DNA of 64,000 nucleotides from Dryococelus australis (taxonomy: Eukaryota; Arthropoda; Insecta; Phasmatodea; Phasmatidae): NCBI GenBank assembly GCA_029891345.1, contig CM056993.1:274464900-274528899 (forward strand), given 5' to 3'. Positions 35,799 to 47,414 of the stretch are shown piece by piece. The position numbers and the translations under genes are program-made. Numbering within the stretch: the stretch's first letter is position 1; the number at the start of each line of letters is the position of its first letter. Under the pieces are notes generated by a model, which did no database searches, was not told the DNA's origin, and saw only the letters and a list, made by a program, of their open reading frames with translations.

Positions 35799-37770
35799 AT
35801 GGATATTGATGCATTAATTAGTGCGGTTTTCAAAAGAAGTAATTTATGGGACAAGCTGGATAAGTTACATGCAGACAGAACTGTGCTTCAGAAGTGCTGG
35901 AAAGAGATCAGTACAGAATTGAATGTGGATGGTAAGAAGCACATATGTGACAAATATATTGTTTATAAGCACTGTTTTCCCAACAATTACAAATCAATTT
36001 TTCAAAAGCACTTTTTTACCGACAATTTCTGAATATATTGCTTTAAAAACATAGTTTTACTAACAGTTACTAAACATATTGTTTAAAATCCTCTGTTTTA
36101 CCAATTGTATAAGTACCATCTGTAAGTACAGCTTTTGTAGTGATATAGTGTGTTCTATTACACTCTTCGTACCTAGGTATTAATTGTCTGACAAAGGGTA
36201 ATGTGCAAAATATGCTGTAAATATATCTCTGATAGTTTTACAAATAGTGGTGGGCCTTCCCGTGCCATGTCTCTGATAATATCTTTCAGGAACAACACAT
36301 AAATTAGAGAGATGTCTTTCACACCCTTCTTTATCCAAAATTGTACTATGCAAAATACACATACACTTATTATTATCTGCAAGTTTAACATCAGTTTCAA
36401 TGCATTTCGAAAGTAATTGCCATTTGGAATAAAGAATACCGAAAGTGCATTCAATAGTTTTCCTGGCTATACTTAAATGTTTATTAAAACATTCCTCTTC
36501 AAATGTTAAGTTGGTATCACCTTATGGTTTTAGAAGGAAAGGTTGAAGAGGGTATGCTTTATCTCCAATTAATACAAATGGAGCCGTAATATTTGTTCCA
36601 GGTAAATTTACAGGCTCTGGAATCTGCAATTGTTCATTGATCGGTAATTTGTATATGTTCGAGGCCTGAAATGTACCTCCATCACTCTGTTTGCCATATT
36701 CACCTACATCTACTGTTATGAATTTGTAATTTGCATCCGCTACAGCTTGCAAAACAACAGAATATTTTTTGTAACTAAAAAATCATTGATCCTGAATTTG
36801 CTGGGCACACTACGTGAACATGTTTATCATTAATATTGCCAATAACATTAGGGAAGTTCCAAAGTTTATTAAAGTCCCCAGCAACACTAGCCAATCCATC
36901 CTTCATTGGTATAGGCATATGTTCTAGTCGCAGAACATCCCAAAGTGCAACTGTCTCAGCAATAATTTAGCCCACTGTAGATGCTCCCATTCGGAAAGAA
37001 AAGGAAAGAGCCTTGAACGAACATCCAGTCTATGCATACCTTAAACAAAATGTTTTAACATTAACATTTATGCAATGAACGACACTTGTTTCTCATTAAA
37101 TTAAGTAATACTTTTCACTTACCCTTTTCAGAAAACACATTAAGAAATAAGTGGAAGTATTTGCGCGATCAATTGGATGTAGAACTTGGCAGAACACCTC
37201 CTTCTCGCTCGGGGAATACTGGAGATTCGAGTGGCCATATTTTAATTTGCTGCTTTTTCTTAGACATTGTCAAACCAAGAGCTTCCTCTGGGAATTTATG
37301 CTAGATGGCGCAGGCAGATTCCAAATGTATCCGTCCCCAGGAACACAAGAAAATGAACTTCCTGTTCCTGTCTCTGCAGTTAATGGTGACCAGGATATAG
37401 GAATGAAGACATTGTTAAGGTTGTAAGTGATGCTTCACAGACCACACCAACACCTGGACATCCACGTACTTTAACAAAACTAAAGAAGCGTACATCGACA
37501 ACAGATTATGAGATACTATTAAATCTTGAGAGACAGAAGTTACAATATCTGCAGTCAAAACCATTGAAGTTGCATGATGATGAAGATTTTTTATTTTTCA
37601 AAAGTTTGCTCAGTCATGTTTGTAAAATGCCATACTCGTGCAAACTGACGTTAAGAAATAAGGTTCAGGAAATAGTTGAAACGTTTGCATATCACCAGGA
37701 ACTTTCATCATCTGAAACCTCCCAACATTTGTTGCAGTATTCACTCCCTGATTCTCCGACGACTATTTAA
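35799..37770 (+). pseudogene. Harbinger MADF/BESS partner protein, two exons, frameshifted
   Basis: The second Harbinger protein, which in the family binds DNA and helps bring the transposase to the element ends. Exon 1 (35799-35931) starts at an ATG and encodes the first MADF helices (DIDALISAVFKRSNLWDK, then WKEISTEL). The donor G|GTAAGA joins the acceptor ccttttcag at 37132 and restores D-E-N-T-L-R-N-K-W-K-Y-LRDQL, the third MADF helix. Exon 2 continues with PPSRSGNTGDS and WPYFNLLLFL, but in two frames: a frameshift at about 37220 and another at about 37260. A further frame change near 37430 precedes the C-terminal BESS motif (DEDFLFFKSLLSHVCKMPYS, from 37576), and the frame ends at 37770. 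The 1.2-kb intron (35932-37131) contains the main transposase exon on the opposite strand. Confidence 0.82.
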
Positions 37771-38652
37771 TTTCTGCATTCCTCGCATGCTGAAGGGGTT
37801 TCCTAATTATCTCGCAATGTAGCTTATACCACTTTCTCAACAGTAAACAATACAGATCTTGATATGTTTTCAACTGATGTTTTATAGTGAATTTTCTATA
37901 CATATTGTAATTGTTACTTGACTGCTAGACTAAGCATATCATTTGTGCAGGCTATATTTGCAGATAACAATTGACTGATTATCATTAAGGGTACATTGTG
38001 GTTAACAATGCATACAATTTAAATTGTACCCAACTGGGTTAACTTCCTAGAAATTGTATGTTACAACATTTTCCTCGCGAAAGAAATACACTTCACAATT
38101 TTGCATACTTTGATGTCAAATCCAAAAGTTTCCCATTTGGTTAAGTTACTTACCGAAACAAATATTAATTCAAGTAAAGAAATGGAACATGAAATGGCAG
38201 TGTAAAGTAATGTTATGTGCTAGGCCTACACCCTGTGACATATACACAATGTTTCCATTTGTATGGAAATTTCAGGATGTGTATGGAAATTAGTTGTTTT
38301 GTATGGTGTACGTTACACTACGTACATTTCCTGTCCTGAGACGAAGGTTACAATAAAATTTATATCTGACATAATCAAAAGGCTTTAGCTACATCTGTGC
38401 AAAGGGGCTTGAATTGTTTTGAAAGGATATTCTATTTGAAGTATTAACTTTGTTTCCTTTTATTGTGTACAATGTTATTATTTTTTTAAATTGTTTTAAC
38501 TAGCTTATTTAATTTTAACACTTGTCACAAAAAGTTATGCATTAAATTTCTTTCATTACAACATATATAATAATTATGTTTAGGAAATTGATCCGAAAAT
38601 ATGGAAATTGCATGCAGCTTGTTAGGAAACTCATTTATGACAATCTGGCAGC
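37771..38652. other. Harbinger interior, no coding signal
   Basis: Part of the transposase intron beyond the 3' end of the MADF gene. AT-rich, nothing further recognised. Confidence 0.6.
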
Positions 38653-38776
<124 letters not shown>

Positions 38777-39316
38777 TGAATTATGCAATCACATTCAGCA
38801 CAGTTTCGTTAGTAATTTCTGCCTCTATGTATTATCACCATAATATACATAGTATGTACAGAACTTACTGCAATTATATAACTAATCTTTCTTCTTGTAA
38901 GATGGGCTCTGTGTGTGCCAATTACACCAGTGTTTTTTTTCAAGCGAGGTTCAACTTTCTTAAGAATATAGTCAAATGTGTCGTATGTCATTCTTGTATA
39001 TTGGAAGAATCTTTCCTCGTCTCTCTTAGTTCATTAAATAAATGAAGATATTCACCATGCCATTTCTTGTTTCTGTTTGTTTCATATACACCTGTTTTTC
39101 TCCTTTTCAATTTTGCAGCTGTGCCTTCAAGGAGGAATAACTTTTCGTCGGATGACCAACTTGATGACATACTGCTTGCTGCAAATCCGCTTGGCAACTG
39201 GCCCGTTCACATGCTTTAGCGTGCCTCTTATGTATGCTGCTCCCACGCCGACTTTGCGCACGGGTCGGCGCCGACCGCCTGCTAGCAGGAAACCTGCTTC
39301 CTTTGTGTATATACCC

Positions 39317-39319
39317 TAA
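39317..39319. repeat. TAA target-site duplication of Harbinger element, right
   Basis: TAA directly after the right terminal repeat, matching 35573-35575. Confidence 0.85.
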
Positions 39320-40680
39320 GGAAGCACGCCTCGAAACGAAAGCCTGAGTGGAAAAGATGCTCAACTTCCACTGTTTTTCAAACAAACTTTCTAGTTGTTA
39401 TCCCAAATTCCACCCTGCTGAGATAATCTACTGGCTTGACATTGACGAGGGTCTGTAGGAGTGGTTAAGCAAAGTGATCCCCCCCCCCCCCCCTCAACTG
39501 CTTTTACAGCTGATCCATCATTCCTCTATGTGTTTATTTTTCTTTCTCCCTCTCTCTGTATCTTTTTCTAGGTGAACAAGACTTCAGGTTTTCACAGTTG
39601 GGATGCTTGTAAACGGCAGGCTGTGGAAAACCCTTGTGGGTACCAGGCTGTTACATCTTTTTGGAAGAACTGCACACTTTCTTTGTAAGCGGTGAAAGTT
39701 GAGCCTCCCTTGCTCTGAGGCCCTAATGCCACCACCATCCAAGATTATTATCCAGCCTGACATTGACAAGGGTCCTTGGAGGAAGAAAGGGAAGAGGCCA
39801 AATGTTGATAGCCACCCACTGAAATCACTGTGCGATGGGTGGCGGCAAATGGGACCTGGGTGGCGGCAAATGGGACCTGGGTGGCGGCAAATGGGACCGG
39901 CTAAATGGAGTATGGTAGTTTTTAAAAAGTTTTTAGGTATCTAAATGTATAATGATTACTTTCTTACAGCTTTTGATATTTAAATATTTCAATTTTTCAG
40001 CAGTACAAGATTAGGATATGTTTTATTCCATTGCTCAGTGTCTAGTAGACAGTAACACTACAAATGAGTTGAATAAACTTGAAAACTTTTGCCTAATATA
40101 TATATATATATCCTTTGACCTCAATTTTTCTTCAAAATTATTTTGCATGATGTAAGCTTTGCTTTAACTTTGCTTCACATTTAAAAAAAAAATACCTTCG
40201 CACATGCCTACAATTTTCATTAAATATCTATTCTCATAAATTATAAATATGCTGCAGCCAATGTAAAAGACAGTAAAAATAATTGGACATTTTATGTAAA
40301 AAGAAATGGCAAAGATGAGTGTAAAGTGTGCAAGAGCTTACCTAATACAAACATAGACCTGAACCTTGTCTGAGAAGACTTTTTTTCTTTAAAGAATGTT
40401 GATGATATTGACATGTGGATATTGCTTGTTCTAGTTTATGTATCTCACAATTCCCTTGCATTAAAATTTTTAGTGTGATGCGTGACGCATTCCTGTGCTT
40501 CTGGGAAGTGCTTTTACCAAACGACTTCGCCCCAATCATCCAATGGGCAAGTCACACTTCTAATAAAAACAGTAATGGAGACAGGACATGTGGACCAGAG
40601 TTGATAGAATGTCAATAGAACCCCCAACCAAGTATCTCAGTTTTTACTGTATGCCTGCATTTTGCCTATAAGTCATTCCG
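39320..40680. other. unassigned DNA with a diverged duplicated motif
   Basis: A segment GACATTGACGAGGGTC at 39437 is echoed by GACATTGACAAGGGTC at 39759, with a poly-C run between (39479-39493). The rest is AT-rich without exons. Confidence 0.4.
39837..39898. repeat. 21-bp tandem repeat, three units
   Basis: GGGTGGCGGCAAATGGGACC(T) repeated three times without mismatch, the last unit lacking its final base. The unit is a multiple of three and would encode GWRQMGP, but the surrounding 81-codon frame has no other sign of being a gene. Confidence 0.95.
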
Positions 40681-40689
40681 TCAACACCC

Positions 40690-41470
40690 CTCGCCGAAGA
40701 GCGTCCTTCAAATTTACCGCACCCACCAGGACGGCTGCAATATTTAAACTTTGTGCCGCTGAAGGGTAGCAGGCCTCCCAGCGGAGAATCACAGCCTCAA
40801 TGAGCGCAAGAGGGCAAGATATGTCATCGCCTTGTGCCTCCTAGATAAGAATCCAGGAACCCGTGTGCGATGTCAGAGATTGCAACCCCCTAGTAGCGGG
40901 AATGATTCCCCGCACCCTCCTGAGAGCCACCAAAATGGAAAAATTAGTATATTAGGAGTTCCATTACTGGTATCAGGCAGTCTGCTACACCACTCTGCTG
41001 AGAAGGCTGAGGGAATTAGCGAAAAGCCGAGCCCCTTACCAAAGTGCCGGTGACTGCAGAAGAACCAGTGGCTGTTGATGACTCCAGCAGCTCTGAAGGA
41101 CCGCCACCGTCCAGAGGCCTTCCACTTCTTCGGCCTCTGCCAGCAGCTCCAGTAGCAGTCAATATCTACCAGAGGGCCCTGGCAACAGCGTCCCCCTGCC
41201 ACTTCATCAACCTCTTTCTACCGTTTACCACCCAGGTAAAAGTAGGTCACGGCGATGACGTCCCCTCTGGACTTCCCATAAGGTCCTAACCAGGCCAAGT
41301 CTTCACCTGTTGGGTGAAGAACTCCCTGTTGAACTAAACAGTTAGGTCCTTTCAAGACAATCCTCTTCAATAAGAGTAGGAATTTATGATTGGCTAATTT
41401 GGTTCCTGAATTTATGCTCAATTCTAATTTAACACACTAGAACACTTCCTTAACGCAGGCCTGTCGATTT
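40690..41470 (+). mobile_element. possible LTR-like repeat, copy H (+ orientation)
   Basis: GC-richer than its surroundings. It has a GTCACGGCGATGACGTCCC block at 41248 resembling, in reverse orientation, the GGGACGTCATCGTGACC block of copy C (about 22990). A TATTTAAA-like sequence is at 40739-40746. Overall similarity is weak, and the assignment rests on block order and composition only. Confidence 0.3.
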
Positions 41471-41501
41471 AATGGAATTTATCCATTTTTAATCCCACAG
41501 C

Positions 41502-42054
41502 GAGGTGTGTCAGTTTCACCGATGCATTTGTATGAAAGATTCTTACAATGAAGGGAATAATTAAGTAAACTATTTGGACATATGTACAGCATTGCTTCAA
41601 TAGCGAATATCCAAAATATTTTGCTTAATTATTCACTGGTGCGGGTATACATTTATCTATACATTTCTATTCCTGGCTGTATGGTCACAATCAAAGAACT
41701 CTGCTGCAAATTGCAGTTTTTGCGCATGCAATCCGAATTTGGTGGCTGTATTTTGCGTTTGTCGTTGATATCACAATGTTGAGGAAATGAAAATTATCGC
41801 AGATACAGTCGTATAAACGAAAGTATAAGTGTAAGTGGAGAAAAACATTACCATGGTTTGTTCATTCAAAACCAAAACAACAACATTAAATATGTAAACT
41901 TCTTTCGTATCCACTTTTTTTTTTCTGTAATTTGCAATTTTTTTAATTCCAAGGATTTTACTGGATTTGACCCAATGATTCCAGGATTTAACAAGATTTT
42001 TACTAACAGGAACCAGGATTTCAGCTTCAGGGCTGTTTGGCAGCTCTGCCTTAA
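41502..42054 (+). repeat. 0.55-kb repeat, left member of an inverted pair
   Basis: Matches the reverse complement of about 49390-49985 throughout. Both contain GTCAGTTTCAC..GATGCATT, TTGCTTAATTATTCACT, CTGTAATTTGCAATTTC/T, ATTCCAAGGATTTTAC/GAC and GAACCAGGATTTCAGCTTCAGGGCTG. The inner end reads GGCAGCTCTGCCTTAA, which in reverse resembles a hAT CAGGGCTGCC terminus. Confidence 0.8.
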
Positions 42055-42086
42055 TGTCATCCAGGTAATGTTATGACTTCTGCTAA

Positions 42087-42529
42087 ATTTATATTTCAAA
42101 CATAAATTATTTCATTTTTTCTTATTTTTTAGATTCTTAATTTAGAGGAGTGTGGATCCCATGTTATATTCATTTATTTTACTAAACTTAATTATATTTT
42201 TAAACAGATTTGATGTGTTCTCACTCTTATTATTTTAATCCCCTTGACCCTTAAGATATTGGGTTTTGTGGAGCTTACTTTGCTCTTACTTTAATGTGAT
42301 ACTGACTACCGTGCCAAGAATTGCCACAAAGGCAACTACTGAATATATTTCTGGTAAATCTTCGGGAGCACCTAAAACACAGGTACTCGGAATCAAGTGA
42401 TTCGGATAGCATCCTGCTCTACCTGCTGAGGAATGGCCATGTCAGAGAGAGAGGGAGAGGGAGAGGGAGAGGGGGATGGATGGATGGATGGATGGATGGA
42501 TGGATGGAGATAGATAGATAGATAGATAC

Positions 42530-42560
<31 letters not shown>

Positions 42561-44467
42561 CTACTTAACCCTTGGTGGAAAACTAACCTACAGTCCATTT
42601 CCGACTGGAAGCGACTTATGAAAATCAACCATTGAAAAAACACTCTTAGGCATAACATGTCAACCTGTTTTTTTCAATAACATGTATTCCACAAATATAT
42701 AACACTGTGGTTAACTTAGTACTGTATTATTGAATAAATGAAACTTTACCTTAATATCTTAGTTGTAATATTTATTTCTTTTTAAATATGAATTAACAGT
42801 AAGAACAGCGACGGGTTGGCAACGACCGGTGAGAAATAGTTCTCTGTGAAAATATTATTTTAACCTAGTTTTTTGGTATACTACTTGTAAATTAAACTGT
42901 CTCTTTTGAAATATTGAAATATTTAGGTAGCCTCGATGGCAACATATCTCATTTTTGCAGTTTAAAATAACAGTGGAAAATATTGTGAGTAGACCGTAAT
43001 GGTACAGTGTTGTTTTATCGAGCGAGAAAACAACTGAAAGCTATTGTCTGCTGGGTGAGGCTTGTCGCTCTCTCTCTCTTTGTCACTTTCACACACTGGA
43101 AATTTCACTTTGCTAGTATAAAAAATTTATACTTGTTTTCAGTTGTAGCATATGTCATACTTATTACAGCAAAATAATGATATTTGAATTTGAAATTTAG
43201 AACTGAAAAGAGATTTTAATGTTTGAATACATATTTTAATATAATTATATATGATGATGGGGCAGTTACCAAGTGAAGTTGGCAGACATGGCGAGTCATG
43301 ACCTGGCATGTTGCTTTTTGCCAAACGAAGCGTAAATTATTCTTACTCCGATAAATACGTCAAATTACATCATGTTTGTAGACGTTGTGTTTTTTAAACC
43401 TACCTAGGCAAGTTACAGTGTTGTGATAAATCAGTTTTTTCCACTGCAGCAATAAATATACTGTGACATGTGTGTCGTTAATCATTGCATCTGTGAAATG
43501 GCGTGCCTTTGTGCATCGTGGTCGATACACTGGCCTTGTGTATGCGCGATTTAAAATATTTGATTAACACTATTTATACGTTTTAACTGTAAACTGTTTT
43601 TATGACGAAGTTAAAATATTTACATCCACGTCTATTTATCACAACATTGTACCTTTGCCCTAAGAGGTTTGAAACACAGTCGTGTAATGTAATTTGCCAC
43701 AATCCCAGAAGAAAAATACTAAGCCCAGCCTGATAAATTTCAATAAACCTAATAAACAGTAAGCAATACATAGAAATATGCGTGGAATAACAGTTACCGT
43801 AGGCGTATTTGTGTGCATGCTTACTGCTATCTTTTAAGTTTGTATGACAAAAATGAACAAAAGTTGCTTGCTTGATTTAATGTGCCTTTATCATTTGACT
43901 GTTTGTTCCTTTGTTTTAATATTTATTCCAAATGAGGCCATCCTTTTAAAGAAATAACCCTACATATATCAATAACAAAAGGATAATTAGTACAGCCCTT
44001 TACCTCGCAGTTGTAACATTGTTAAACACAGTTGCGGCAAAAATACTAATATGTTAGTGTAAAATAACTGTATGAACTGTCGTAAATTCAGGCATTTTTA
44101 AAACGTCGTAAAGCTGACCCAAATAATGTTAGAGGCCTAAACTGTGAATATTCGTATGGAATGGTTTTTGGAATATGTCATAATTCTTTAAAAAGCTGTA
44201 AACAGTAAACAACACATTTGACAGGTATAATAGTAGAAGTCACATTTCAATGTTTATGTTTAGGTCTAGTGAAAGTATACGAACACAAGTACACATACAA
44301 TGGCATGTAAACATTGATTTTGACAGATGCTACATGGCAGTCACATGGCAATTTTTGTTTACATTTGGCGGAAGGATACAAAATGGGCCTATAAGTAGAT
44401 ATTTAGCAGGGCTCTGAGACAGTTGCTTCCTGTGGGGAATGGACTATTTGTTACACTAGATTCCACC
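42087..44467. other. unassigned AT-rich DNA
   Basis: Contains the GGAT/GATA satellite at 42444-42560. Otherwise no exon, RNA gene or transposon terminus recognised. Confidence 0.45.
42444..42560. repeat. compound microsatellite (GAGAGG)n(GGAT)n(GATA)n
   Basis: Three simple repeats in succession. The GATA block (about 42508-42560) is nearly uninterrupted, with one ACAT variant. Confidence 0.97.
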
Positions 44468-44475
44468 GTATTTAC
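44468..44475. repeat. 8-bp target duplication of the 4.8-kb hAT-like element, left
   Basis: GTATTTAC; the right copy at 49256-49263 is GTATTTAT (7 of 8). Confidence 0.75.
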
Positions 44476-45124
44476 TAGGGATGGGCCGATGCCACATTTT
44501 GCAGATACCAGTATTGATGAGTACAATCATAATTCCCTATTCCCAATATTTGGAAATACTTTTTAATTACTTAAGTTTAAGTATTCAGTTTTGTGAACAC
44601 TTAAGCACTTTGTATTAGATGTCCACAGTATAGAAATGAAATACAACATTCATTTTAATAATAAATGGTGATAAAGACAATTTAACTGGGCAAATTAGTG
44701 ACTTAACACTCAAGGAAAAACTGTTATCAGACAATCTAGCATTCATTACAAACTGTGTTCAATAAAGTCAACCTTCAAGACTTCAGGCTATCTTATGCGG
44801 ACTTGGATTTTAGATCTCAGAAATACCATACGTAACCTTAAAATGCATGTTTGTGTAAACGAACATCCTTAAGGTGTAATTGAAAAGAACTTAATTTAAT
44901 ATTAATCATTCACTTGAAATTGAGCCGATTTTTTTTAATTTTTGTTAATATTTTGGCTTAGTATTCCTTCGCCGACTGAGCCATACTCAATCACTTGGTT
45001 AAAATGACAACTGATATATTTGCGACAATTTTTCCCATTATTACTTGCTAAGTCGTATTCAGACCTTTAAAACACTAACCAAAAACTGTAGCCGACACTT
45101 TTGAAAAAGAACAGTTACACATGT

Positions 45125-46838
45125 CCAATTAACTAAGGCTGGATCACGGTCGTGTGGCTTTGGTTGCACTTAGGTCGATTGTGCGTGCGGGTTAGCTTAT
45201 ACTTACTGGATGGCAGGTCGGGTGTGTACGTAGTGGTGCTGGCGGGAAAGTAGGTGGTGCCAGTGACCAAAGTAAGGCGGCATGATCTCGTTCTGCTCGT
45301 TGGCTAACTGTGAGGGGTTAGACCAGCCAGCTGTCTAGCAGTAAGGTGCGCAACTCTTTGCTCCTCTCTCCTGGTGCTGTGCCTCACCTTGAATGGCATA
45401 GATTGAGTGTAATTATGGAGAACCTCCAAAGGAACACCACGGATGCGGATAATCCTAGATTAGTGTCGCCCGGCAACAGTTTTGCCAACGCGAGCTCCGG
45501 TGCTTCAGAAGATCCCCCATTGTTGTAGGCTGATCAGAAGCGTTGGAGCCGTGTGGGTTGCCAAGACTTATCACTGGGTATGTGATCCTAACCAAGGCCA
45601 AGCCGTAGCACCTAAGCAAATACCCCCGCCAGCACCCAGGTGCTCCGGTAGCAATACAACTCAGATGTACCGCCTGTCTCTGATTGAGAAGTGTTGCTAG
45701 TGGTCGTGGCTTGTCTATTCTATTCTTCCAGTACCTGTATACTTGGTAGGAAAATAATAACTGGCTGTCTAATGGGTGTGTTTTCAATGTGGAGCCGCCT
45801 GTGGGGGAGTCTCCAGTTGTAGCTAATTGCGAAATAAGAATACTTTCCTGGTACCGGTTGGCGGTGCTCAGTTCGAGGTTCTCCCAGTAATTGGTGATAG
45901 ATTACCCTACGAATGAGACTCGAGGGTAAAAGAAACAAAGCCGTATTTGTTAAAGACTTATTAAACACGGTGACACGTGCTCTCCTGCCAGGCAGACCGG
46001 TGGTTGGAAGTAATCCTACAGTATCCAGGTGTAGGTGACCTGGTCCTAAGCTAAGTGGGGAAGGTACGTGAAAACTGATGAAAATTACTTAAATACAAAC
46101 CTAACTCTATATAGGGGGTATCTGTAGGAGACAAAGTAGAGTTAGGAGACAAAGTAGAGTTACGTGTGGTATGTATAATGCTACAGAAAGCTTCTGGTAG
46201 CTATTGGTGTCGCTGGACCATCCGGTAGCGGGGCTGCAGAGCTCTAACAGCGACATCAATGGTGGTAGCCTTTGGTGGCTGCTGGAGATTAAGTCATCGG
46301 TGACAGCCTCTGGAAGGGCTGTTGAAGGGCTTGTAGTAGTCTTAAGACGCCAGCACCCATGTGTTCGGAGAAGACTGCAGGAACAACTGGCGAGGGTTGC
46401 CGCAACAACTGGCGAGAGCTGCCGCACACGGCCTTATATAACGAGGCAGCGTGTGTCGTGGCGGCTGCGGGAGAGGGTGTGTGACATCCCTCGGGTACGA
46501 GGCCGGAGTGGGGGTAGCACCCTCTGATCATCTCTCGGCCTTCGCGTATCTTCGGTGTGCTCCTGCATGGTCTGAGGCGGCTGATGGCTTGTAGGCTTTC
46601 AGCGCGGGCGTGAGAGGGAGGGGGGTGATGCGCTGCTGTCTTTCGCAACGCGCCGCTGTCTTTCGCAACCCCTCGTATACATGTGTTCGGCCGTCCTCCT
46701 GGATTGTGGTAGACCGTTACTTCTTTGTACGAAATGGCGCACGGTTTAAATCTCACATGTGTAGAAGTAGTACACTAGGGTTGCAGTGAGATGAGTCGTA
46801 ATCGTTTATAGTTAACTGGTATAAGCGGTATGCGTCAA
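45125..46838 (-). mobile_element. LTR-like repeat, copy E (solo)
   Basis: Closely similar to copy G (50.8-52.0 kb) from CCCCCGCCAGCACCCAGGTGC (45627) through CTCTCGGCCTTCGCGTAT (46533) to the right end TATGCGTCAA. On the minus strand it therefore begins TTGACGCATA, like copies F, G and the LTRs of the gypsy element at 55.5 kb. A minus-strand TATATAA is at 46434-46440, about 400 bp inside that end, which fits a U3 promoter. No ORF of interest. The left end is approximate, and no short target duplication was found for it. Confidence 0.7.
46434..46440 (-). promoter_or_regulatory. TATA box of LTR-like copy E
   Basis: TATATAA on the minus strand; copy G has the same box in the same context (GCACGG[A/C]CTTATATA on the + strand) at 51604-51610. 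Confidence 0.55.
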
Positions 46839-47240
46839 CTACTCGCATCAAAATCCAATGCATTTGTTTTCAGTTTCCATTTTCAATGACAACAGTGTCG
46901 TAGAATGTGAGATTCATTATCATTGCTGCCAACTTACGAGTGCAGTAAACACATAGCAAGAATAAGAATAAAGGTTGCTTTCTCGTTGTTGCCAATCCAC
47001 GAATGCAGTAAAAACAATAAAAACGTAAGAAGAAAATAAAACAAAAAACTCTTGCAGGATGTAAATAATACTATTGATAGCACCAGTAGTTGATTAACTG
47101 CATTGCTTTACATTCATGTAGTGTCCAAAGATGAATGATGCACACAATCTTTGGCGAATGTACGAACAAGAAATACGGTAAAATGTAAACAACGGGAACA
47201 AATCATTGAAAAATAATTGTTCCAAATATATATTGGTTTT

Positions 47241-47414
47241 CGGACAGGATATATGATTGATGGATGCGGAAAATTAATGCTTTGCGAGATGTAGCATGCC
47301 GGGTTATTTAACATAATTGACGCATGCCGGACAGGATATATGATTGATGGATGCGGAAAATTAATGCTTTGCGAGATGTAGCATGCCGGGTTATTTAACA
47401 TAATTGACGCATGC
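47241..47414. repeat. 87-bp tandem duplication, two identical units
   Basis: Units 47241-47327 and 47328-47414 are identical, beginning CGGACAGGATATATGATTGA. Each ends with TTGACGCATGC, the first bases of LTR-like copy F, so the duplicated segment spans the junction between flank and LTR. Confidence 0.97.

Noticed and set aside
41858..42099. 72- and 77-codon frames at 42 kb considered as a possible missing PAN3 exon
   Set aside because: The same DNA recurs inverted at 49.4-50.0 kb, so it is repetitive, and the peptide has no PAN3 similarity.
45346..46756. several 60-155 codon frames on both strands in the 45-47 kb region
   Set aside because: They lie in a GC-richer, stop-poor LTR-like repeat; frames are not shared with copy G at protein level.
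47114..47401. 95-codon minus-strand frame with an internally repeated peptide
   Set aside because: The repeat is the translation of the 87-bp tandem duplication next to an LTR-like repeat; there is no gene signal.
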